DNA from: an uncultured Bacteroides sp.
GTDB lineage: Bacteria; Bacteroidota; Bacteroidia; Bacteroidales; Bacteroidaceae
Assembly (NCBI GenBank): GCA_900557355.1
Contig: USSR01000504.1
Span: 1-5,317 of the forward strand
Length of the DNA stretch: 5,317 nt
Reading direction: 5' to 3'
Numbering within the stretch: the stretch's first letter is position 1; each line of letters begins with the position of its first letter. Positions 1-5,317 of this stretch are shown here, in pieces. A program made the translations under genes and the position numbers. Below the pieces are notes generated by a model. It searched no databases, was not told where the DNA came from, and was given only the letters and a program-made list of their open reading frames with translations.

Positions 1-235
1 ATTCACCCAATGTCTGCCCTTCCATCGTCCAAACCACAGATTGGATGTCTTGCCCATCATTAAGAGCTACCTTCAGAACAACTTTCTCTTCTAATGCCGG
101 ATAGGCATTACTTGCCATAACTCTAGCAGTAATCGTTCCACTCCCCTGTTCTTCAATCGTACTATCATCCCCACAAGCAAATAAAACGACTGCTAATACT
201 GATATATAAATGATATTTGAGATTTTTCTTATCAT
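1..235 (-). CDS. Putative surface lipoprotein, N-terminal part only (accessory protein of SusC/SusD operon)
   Basis: This gene starts at an ATG at 235-233 and runs off the left edge, so only 78 codons are visible. The product begins with MIRKIS and a hydrophobic stretch (about residues 7-21) ending in the lipobox LFAC, a type II signal peptide with the lipidated cysteine near residue 22. The residues after the cysteine are GDDSTIEE. An acidic run here matches the known Bacteroidota export signal that sends lipoproteins to the cell surface. The following 45 or so residues alternate in a beta-strand pattern and include VVWTMEGQ. This resembles the start of an Ig-like or PKD-like domain, but that is inference. 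The gene begins 12 bases after the susD-like stop, with an AT-rich spacer and no Shine-Dalgarno sequence, so it is very likely co-transcribed. Genes in this position usually encode accessory surface binding proteins, sometimes enzymes. The visible part does not decide which, and I do not recognise the family. Confidence 0.85.
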   Translation of the reverse strand, partial: MIRKISNIIYISVLAVVLFACGDDSTIEEQGSGTITARVMASNAYPALEEKVVLKVALNDGQDIQSVVWTMEGQTLGE

Positions 236-247
236 ACTATTTTATTT

Positions 248-1693
248 TTAGTTATATCCTTCATTTTGATACATTCTTGTCGGATCCAGTTTATGTTCAT
301 CATACGGGATAGGCAACAAAAAATCTTTCGCAGAGAAATTTGGATTCTTCGCTTTCATGTGCTCCAACAGTTCCTGACGAGAATAAAGACGTAACAAATC
401 ATACCAATACTGTCCTTCAAAAGCAAACTCGACTCTTCTCTCACGAAGGATCGCATCGCGCAAACTACTGCCGGAATAATCATCCAGACCAGCACGTTCG
501 CGTACCATGTTCAAATAGCTTACCGCATCATTCTCGCTCAAATGCATTTTCACTTCTGCCAACATTAATGCGACATCGGCATAACGAAGCACAATCCAGT
601 TATTCGCCCCATAGCCATTTATGTCATCGAGATCTGTGTACTTCTTCACATAATTAACGTTCTGTGACGTACCGCACGAGATAGCCTTACGCGTATCTCC
701 CGATTCATAGGCATTCATCATATCAACAGTCGGTATATTATTTCCAGTTCCAGTTTTCTGCGAAGTAAGCCCCGTCTGGGAAGTGGGTTGAAATATATAG
801 GCGTAATTTGAGGCTAAACTGGAGTTGCCTCCTTTATACATCACCTGAAAAATATTCTCTTGACAGAATGTTTGAGCTTCCTTATCAAAAACATCAGCAT
901 AAGGGATATCTTTCAGACTTGTAAAAGGTTTCATATTCCATGCTGCAACTAAATTTGTTTTCGCAGATTGCAAATTTGAAGTTCTTTCCGACTGAAAATC
1001 AGAATCAGCAGCCATTGTCAAGTAAACTTTGCCTAATAAAGCATACGCAGCAGCTTTTGAAGCACGGCCTACTCCATTACCCGTTTGAATATCCGGCAAT
1101 TCACTATTAATAACCTGTGTCAAATCGGAAATAATCAAATTATAGACTTCGCTCTTTGGCTGGCGGGCTGTATATTTCTGAATTTCATCTTTTGTCTTTA
1201 GCTCTTTGGTTACGATAGGGACATCTCCAAACTGCATTACAAGATGAAAATAAGTCAATCCACGCAAGAAATACATTTCCGCCTTTTTCTGGTTTTTCAC
1301 AACTTCATCCTTAAAAGGAATATCATCTATCTGATCTAATATAATATTAGCTCTTGTCACGCATTTATACAAATCTGCCCAATGAGTTTTCACTTGTGCA
1401 TTATCTGTTGTCAATGTATAGTTATAAAATTGATAATTAACCCCATTTCCTGCTCCCGGGTCCTGCAACGTGGTGTTTTCCGAACGAACATCTGTGTATA
1501 AATACATATTCTTATAATACCCGTTTCCTCTCAAAGCTGCATACGCACCATTCGCAGCCATTGCAATGTCATCTTCGGTCTGATAGAAGTTACTGGCTGG
1601 AATCTTATTAGGATTGGTTTCTTCCAGAAAACTCGTACAACTACTGCAAAACAATAGTGAACTTACTGCGACAAATGTTATGTATTTTTTCAT
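248..1693 (-). CDS. SusD/RagB-family nutrient-binding outer-membrane lipoprotein
   Basis: This is a surface lipoprotein of 481 residues, complete from ATG at 1693 to TAA at 248. In this family the protein sits as a hinged lid on a SusC-type barrel and captures the ligand. The signal peptide ends in LLFCSSC. Cys19 is the likely lipid site because TSFLEE follows it, as in many SusD proteins, although Cys16 is also possible. N-terminal SusD-like helices follow: TEDDIAMAANGAYAAL (39-54), HWADLYKCVTRANIIL (104-119) and the family hallmark AEMYFLRGLTYFHLV with FGDVPIV (138-161). The C-terminal SusD domain shows LRYADVALMLAE (369-380), LRERRVEFAFEG with YWYDLLRL (about 416-436), LLPIP (459-463) and the closing QNEGY (476-480). 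It is slightly shorter than many SusD homologues (about 500-600) but lacks no hallmark. It starts 19 bases after the susC-like stop and has no Shine-Dalgarno sequence. The ligand (glycan, peptide or other) cannot be told from the sequence. Confidence 0.97.
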   Translation of the reverse strand: MKKYITFVAVSSLLFCSSCTSFLEETNPNKIPASNFYQTEDDIAMAANGAYAALRGNGYYKNMYLYTDVRSENTTLQDPGAGNGVNYQFYNYTLTTDNAQVKTHWADLYKCVTRANIILDQIDDIPFKDEVVKNQKKAEMYFLRGLTYFHLVMQFGDVPIVTKELKTKDEIQKYTARQPKSEVYNLIISDLTQVINSELPDIQTGNGVGRASKAAAYALLGKVYLTMAADSDFQSERTSNLQSAKTNLVAAWNMKPFTSLKDIPYADVFDKEAQTFCQENIFQVMYKGGNSSLASNYAYIFQPTSQTGLTSQKTGTGNNIPTVDMMNAYESGDTRKAISCGTSQNVNYVKKYTDLDDINGYGANNWIVLRYADVALMLAEVKMHLSENDAVSYLNMVRERAGLDDYSGSSLRDAILRERRVEFAFEGQYWYDLLRLYSRQELLEHMKAKNPNFSAKDFLLPIPYDEHKLDPTRMYQNEGYN

Positions 1694-1712
1694 AATCTGA
1701 TTCTTTATTTAT

Positions 1713-4700
1713 TTAAAAAGTTATTTTTGCTCCTATACTATATGTACGCGCCAAAGGATAAACTCCCCAATCGAAGCCGGGTAACAGGTTGTCTCCTTTA
1801 TAATCCACTTCAGGATTATATCCTTCATAATCAGTCAAAGTAAATAGATTGTCTACACTGACATATAGCCTCAACGCCTGAACGCTCACTTTCTGCATCC
1901 ACTTCACCGGAAAATTATACCCCAATGTGATATTTGCACAACGGAAATAGGAAGCATCATCCACCATATAAGAACTAAGCCGCTGACTGGTATTAGGAGT
2001 GGAACTACGCGCTGCACGAAACACTCCGCCGGAACCCGGATTTTCGTCAGAATGCCAACGGTTCAAGACAGATGCTAACTGATTGCCGGAACCTTCCATA
2101 TTATACAGATAATATTTCTGGAAGTTTATTACTTCAGCTCCTTGAGAACCGGTAAATGTCGCTCTCAAATCAAAGTTCTTATAAGAGAAATCGGTACTGA
2201 TACCGTATGTAAAATCCGGGTAAGCATTGCCTAGAATTTCACGGTCGTTTTCTGTAATCAAACCATTCTTATCAACATCCCGCCATTTCACATCTCCCGG
2301 ATGTATGTTATTATAATTAGGAACTGCCGGTCCTATCAACTGATATGAGTCAGGAAATTTGCCATTAACCAGATTGCTTTTATCAATCATTATATTGGTG
2401 TAATCCTTCTCGGAAATAATACCATCAGCAATGTAGCCATAGAAAGAGCCGATAGGAAGCCCGGAACGGGTCACATGGCTTACCACATTGCGCTCACTAA
2501 CTAAATACAAATCATTAATACCACCCAAATCGACAACTTTATTTCGATTTACTGATATATTAGCACTTACATTCCATTTAAAATCTCCTGTCAAAATACG
2601 CCCGTCTATTTGGAAATCAACTCCGCTATTACGTACTTTTGCATTTTTCAAGTTTGTTTTTACACTGGAAGAGCCCGATATGGATGATATAGGCTGGTCG
2701 TACAACAAATCATACGAAAGACTATTATAATAGTTACCTATCAAGTTGACACGACCATTGAATAATCCCAAATCAAACCCTACATTGTATTGGGATGTTT
2801 TTTCCCATCCGATAGCCGCATCTTTGAAAGTTCCTTGCCAATAGGCTGTTTCGACAGTATTACCATATACGTAACCACCTTGAGACATAGTAGCTGTATG
2901 CTCGTAGTTACCAATATTGTTGTTTCCACTCAATCCCCAACTGGCACGAAGTTTTAAGGATGAATTATTACCTAACAAATCCTGATAAAACTTTTCATTC
3001 GATATAGTCCAACCTAAAGAAATAGAAGGAAACCAACCCCAACGGTTTTCTTTTCCAAAACGTGAAGATCCGTCAGTTCTTACTGTACCCGTCACTACAT
3101 AGCGATTATCGAATGAATAGTTTACACGTGCCAGATAAGACATCATTGTCCATGCAGCCTTTCGGGTATCGCTGCTATACAAGCCTATATCGGAAGCATT
3201 CGGACCATGCGCTGTCACTTCATGAATACGGTCGTCGGGAAAACCTGTTGCTTCAACGGCTACGCGGTCATAAGTTTTTTTCTGTAAGGTGTAGCCCACT
3301 AAAGCATTCAGGCGATGTTTCCCGAATTCACCATTATAATTTAACGTAAACTCTCCCAAACGGTCAATATCACGATTTGTTATGTCACGAGCTTTCACAC
3401 GTGCCTGAACAGCATCCGAATTGGGCATATCACCATCTTGTCCTACAGTACGCGGACGATAGTAATTATAACGGGAAGTATAATATTGAGTTCCCAAATT
3501 GGCTTTAAACTGAAGCTGTTTCAATATATCATAAGTGATATTAGCATTGAAATTCATTCGGCTTGACTTGTTGCGGATATCAATTTCATGAGCAAGTGCC
3601 ACGGGATTCTCGACCATCTGATAGCCATCAGCTTTCATCGCAATCTGATTTCCGACTGCATAAGTTCCATCCGAATTATATACAGGGAATTGAGGAAACA
3701 TTAATAGAGCACTTTGTACGACACCATCATTTATATAACGACCGTCTGCTTGAACCTGTCGTTCCGAAACATCAACAAAAGAAAAGTTTACTCCAACTTT
3801 CAAGCGTTTCGTGACTTCTGCATCTACATTGGCACGAACATTCAAACGCTTATGTCCGGAAGGAGCTATAATTCCATCCTGATCCAGATAACCCAAACTA
3901 AAACGATATTTCAAGAAATCCTGTCCTCCTGTAACAGATAGATTATGACGATGCATCGGAGCATTCCCATAGATGGCGTCCTGCCAATCTGTATTGTAAG
4001 TAGGATCGACCGGTTTTCCGGTTGTGAAATCAAAAAACAAATCAGAAATGCCCACTTCATTCAAGTTAAAACCTTTTGAAGCTCTTATTGCATTATCATC
4101 CAATGGGTTCCATGATTTTCCAGCAGCTTCTGCTTTATCACGATAAGAATTATTACGGGCTTCAATTACCAAATCCCTGTATTGATAGGCATCCAGCAAC
4201 TTAATCTTACGCTCTACTTGTTGCATACTAAACTGATAGTCATAATCAATACGGGCTTTTCCCGAATTACCCCTCTTTGTGGTGATAAGTACCACGCCAC
4301 TAGCACCTCGAGAACCATAAATGGCTGCCGAAGCTGCGTCTTTCAATACATCAATAGTTTCAATATCCTCGGGATTGATATATACATCTTCTGAAGCCGG
4401 ATATCCATCAATCACATAGAGAGGTGTTGTACTAGCTGAAAGAGAGTTCGTTCCACGAACTTTAATCTTCACTCCTTCTCCCGGCGCACCACTTGTCTGC
4501 ATCACCTGTACACCAGCGACTTTACCGACTAAAGCTTGTCCGGCGGTTGCTGCTGAAAGAGATAATTCACTAGCCTTAACACTTGCCAAAGAACCTGTGA
4601 AATCACTCTTACGCATAGGAGTATAGCCAACGACTACGACTTCTTCAATCATCTTACTATCTTCCTGCAGAACAACTTTCGCCATATTTTTATCGGTAGC

Positions 4701-5255
4701 ACGAAGTTGAACGGGTTTATATCCGATGTAGGAAACTGTTAGTTGAGATGTTTCGGAGACATCATTGATGGAAAAATTACCATCTAAATCAGTTATTGTT
4801 CCATTAGATGTACCCTTGACCACAACACTAGCACCGATAATAGGCTCTCCATTCGAATCAACTACGGTTCCTGAAACCTTTATATTACGCTGCTTTTCTT
4901 GTGGTTTACGAATCAATACAATGACATTCTCTTGCTCTTTCTTGTAGGTTAACTCCATTTTACCCAAAAGTTGTTGCATGGTTTGTTCAATCGTTGCATC
5001 TTTCACATTTAACGAAACTTTTTGGTTTAACTCCGGAAGGCTCTCATTGTAGAAGAATTTGTAATTGCTTACTTGCTCGATTTTCTTTAAAGAGGCTCTC
5101 AAAGAGATGTCTTTCACATTCACCGTTATTTGAGAATAAGCGGTAAAAGAGACGCTTAAAAACAATAGCAGACAAATAGCCCGCAGTGTTTTCCAGTTCT
5201 TACTTCTCCCCACGTTTGTTTGAGGGAGTTTTTCAAAGGTTGTTTTGTGCTTCAT
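1713..5255 (-). CDS. SusC/RagA-family TonB-dependent outer-membrane transporter with N-terminal STN signalling domain
   Basis: This is a complete 1180-residue TonB-linked importer. The ATG at 5255 is the only plausible start, since no other Met precedes the hydrophobic core. The signal peptide has a long basic n-region, a core at about 24-38 and likely cleavage after AYS (41). Domains in order: STN at about 43-116 (ITVNVKDISL, then NYKFFYN, then VSLNVKDATIEQ); a carboxypeptidase-regulatory-like domain at about 125-198 (VSGTVVDSNGEPIIGASVVV, GNFSI, SYIGY); a TonB-box-like segment EEVVVVGY (204-211); a plug at about 217-329 with VRGTNSL, PLYVIDGYP and the SusC signature DVLKDAASAAIYGSRG through LITTKRG (302-329); and a barrel to the C-terminus. 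The barrel end shows LYVSVDNLF and YEGYNPEVD (1130-1151) and finishes on the terminal phenylalanine typical of outer-membrane barrels. The STN adds about 75 residues to the usual length of roughly 1000-1100. In FecA-type systems it contacts a FecR anti-sigma factor in the periplasm, so the protein probably both transports and signals. It pairs with the susD-like gene 19 bases downstream. The substrate is unknown. Confidence 0.98.
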   Translation of the reverse strand: MKHKTTFEKLPQTNVGRSKNWKTLRAICLLLFLSVSFTAYSQITVNVKDISLRASLKKIEQVSNYKFFYNESLPELNQKVSLNVKDATIEQTMQQLLGKMELTYKKEQENVIVLIRKPQEKQRNIKVSGTVVDSNGEPIIGASVVVKGTSNGTITDLDGNFSINDVSETSQLTVSYIGYKPVQLRATDKNMAKVVLQEDSKMIEEVVVVGYTPMRKSDFTGSLASVKASELSLSAATAGQALVGKVAGVQVMQTSGAPGEGVKIKVRGTNSLSASTTPLYVIDGYPASEDVYINPEDIETIDVLKDAASAAIYGSRGASGVVLITTKRGNSGKARIDYDYQFSMQQVERKIKLLDAYQYRDLVIEARNNSYRDKAEAAGKSWNPLDDNAIRASKGFNLNEVGISDLFFDFTTGKPVDPTYNTDWQDAIYGNAPMHRHNLSVTGGQDFLKYRFSLGYLDQDGIIAPSGHKRLNVRANVDAEVTKRLKVGVNFSFVDVSERQVQADGRYINDGVVQSALLMFPQFPVYNSDGTYAVGNQIAMKADGYQMVENPVALAHEIDIRNKSSRMNFNANITYDILKQLQFKANLGTQYYTSRYNYYRPRTVGQDGDMPNSDAVQARVKARDITNRDIDRLGEFTLNYNGEFGKHRLNALVGYTLQKKTYDRVAVEATGFPDDRIHEVTAHGPNASDIGLYSSDTRKAAWTMMSYLARVNYSFDNRYVVTGTVRTDGSSRFGKENRWGWFPSISLGWTISNEKFYQDLLGNNSSLKLRASWGLSGNNNIGNYEHTATMSQGGYVYGNTVETAYWQGTFKDAAIGWEKTSQYNVGFDLGLFNGRVNLIGNYYNSLSYDLLYDQPISSISGSSSVKTNLKNAKVRNSGVDFQIDGRILTGDFKWNVSANISVNRNKVVDLGGINDLYLVSERNVVSHVTRSGLPIGSFYGYIADGIISEKDYTNIMIDKSNLVNGKFPDSYQLIGPAVPNYNNIHPGDVKWRDVDKNGLITENDREILGNAYPDFTYGISTDFSYKNFDLRATFTGSQGAEVINFQKYYLYNMEGSGNQLASVLNRWHSDENPGSGGVFRAARSSTPNTSQRLSSYMVDDASYFRCANITLGYNFPVKWMQKVSVQALRLYVSVDNLFTLTDYEGYNPEVDYKGDNLLPGFDWGVYPLARTYSIGAKITF

Positions 5256-5317
5256 ATATCAAAACTTTTAAGTTGTTTGATAGGTATACAGACTACTATA
5301 CTCACTCGTCCAATCAA
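5256..5317 (-). other. Leader upstream of the operon, cut by the window edge
   Basis: Only 62 bases precede the first gene. I found no full match to the Bacteroidales primary promoter -7 box (TAnnTTTG) on the coding strand. The nearest is AAGTTTTG, which lies inside the inverted repeat and would place the transcript start practically on the ATG. There is no Shine-Dalgarno sequence, as is normal in Bacteroidota. A second short inverted pair, GTATA (5284-5288) and TATAC (5297-5301), is present but weak. The true promoter may be ECF-sigma-dependent, which I cannot recognise by eye, or may lie beyond the window. An upstream gene could also end here, but nothing identifies one. Confidence 0.4.
5257..5282 (-). 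repeat. Imperfect inverted repeat (possible hairpin or operator) abutting the susC-like start codon
   Basis: On the coding strand the leader reads TATCAAACAACTT, then AA, then AAGTTTTGATA, one base before the ATG. The outer 7 bases (TATCAAA / TTTGATA) and the inner 4 (ACTT / AAGT) are perfectly complementary, with a two-base CA bulge in the left arm between them. In RNA this could fold into a hairpin of about 10-11 pairs, mostly A-U, directly against the start codon, where ribosome loading takes place. As DNA it could be a protein-binding site. There is no U-run after it and it lies before the gene, so it is not an obvious terminator. The arms are seen in the sequence; any regulatory role is inference. 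In AT-rich DNA a repeat like this can arise by chance. Confidence 0.45.

Noticed and set aside
340..657. A plus-strand open frame of 105 codons antisense to the susD-like gene.
   Set aside because: It lies wholly inside a strongly supported gene. Its product is rich in His, Ser and Asn, with no recognisable domain, signal or hydrophobic core. It is a reading-frame shadow.
2488..4947. Several plus-strand open frames of 60-95 codons antisense to the susC-like gene.
   Set aside because: They have no recognisable domains, are scattered and partly overlap one another, and oppose a complete gene whose family motifs run along its whole length.
248..5255. Naming the pair after specific loci (starch Sus, RagAB, N-glycan or peptide importers).
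   Set aside because: Family membership is clear, but no sequence feature here distinguishes the substrate and no enzyme gene is present, so specific gene symbols would be guesses.
5257..5282. AAGTTTTG on the coding strand as a primary-sigma -7 box (TAnnTTTG with one mismatch).
   Set aside because: It would place the transcript start almost on the start codon, and there is no TTTG -33 box at the right distance. It is better explained as part of the inverted repeat.
5252..5317. A minus-strand frame open from the window edge to a TGA that overlaps the susC-like ATG as ATGA, and a second open frame ending in TAA at 5268. Either could be the tail of an upstream fecR-like gene.
   Set aside because: Only 21 and 15 codons are visible, neither resembles a FecR C-terminus that I can recognise, and frames this short are often open by chance. 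More sequence to the right would decide.
5256..5317. An invertible (phase-variable) promoter upstream of the SusC/SusD pair, as known in Bacteroides.
   Set aside because: The repeat arms are separated by only two bases, so they cannot flank a promoter, and no second distant copy of either arm is visible in the window.

Overview
The window looks like Bacteroidales DNA, most likely Bacteroides or a close relative. It is moderately AT-rich, the gene starts lack Shine-Dalgarno sequences, and all of the coding capacity belongs to the SusC/SusD class of outer-membrane nutrient importers, which is diagnostic of Bacteroidota. All genes lie on the minus strand, so transcription runs from high to low coordinates.

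Layout in transcription order: (1) 5256-5317 is a short upstream leader. It holds an imperfect inverted repeat that ends one base before the first start codon. (2) 5255-1713 is a complete susC-like TonB-dependent transporter of 1180 residues. It carries an extra N-terminal STN signalling domain, then a carboxypeptidase-regulatory-like domain, plug and barrel. (3) After 19 bases, 1693-248 is a complete susD-like surface lipoprotein of 481 residues. (4) After 12 bases, 235-1 is the first 78 codons of a third lipoprotein gene. It has an acidic surface-export-type motif behind its lipid cysteine and probably an Ig/PKD-like fold, and it runs off the left edge. There are no RNA genes, mobile elements, CRISPR arrays or clear terminators, and no gap over 300 bases without a gene.

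The three genes read as one operon. The SusD-like lipoprotein would act as the lid over the SusC-like barrel. Together they would capture a ligand at the cell surface and pull it through with TonB energy. The third lipoprotein would be an accessory surface protein, probably for binding. The STN domain suggests that the transporter also reports substrate to an inner-membrane FecR-type anti-sigma factor and its ECF sigma factor. Those genes would be expected upstream, beyond position 5317, but are not visible. The substrate cannot be read from this window because no degradative enzyme is present.

This is mostly a well-known type of locus. I see no clearly new system. The points most worth a second look are the inverted repeat over the susC start, the STN signalling domain and the unidentified third lipoprotein.
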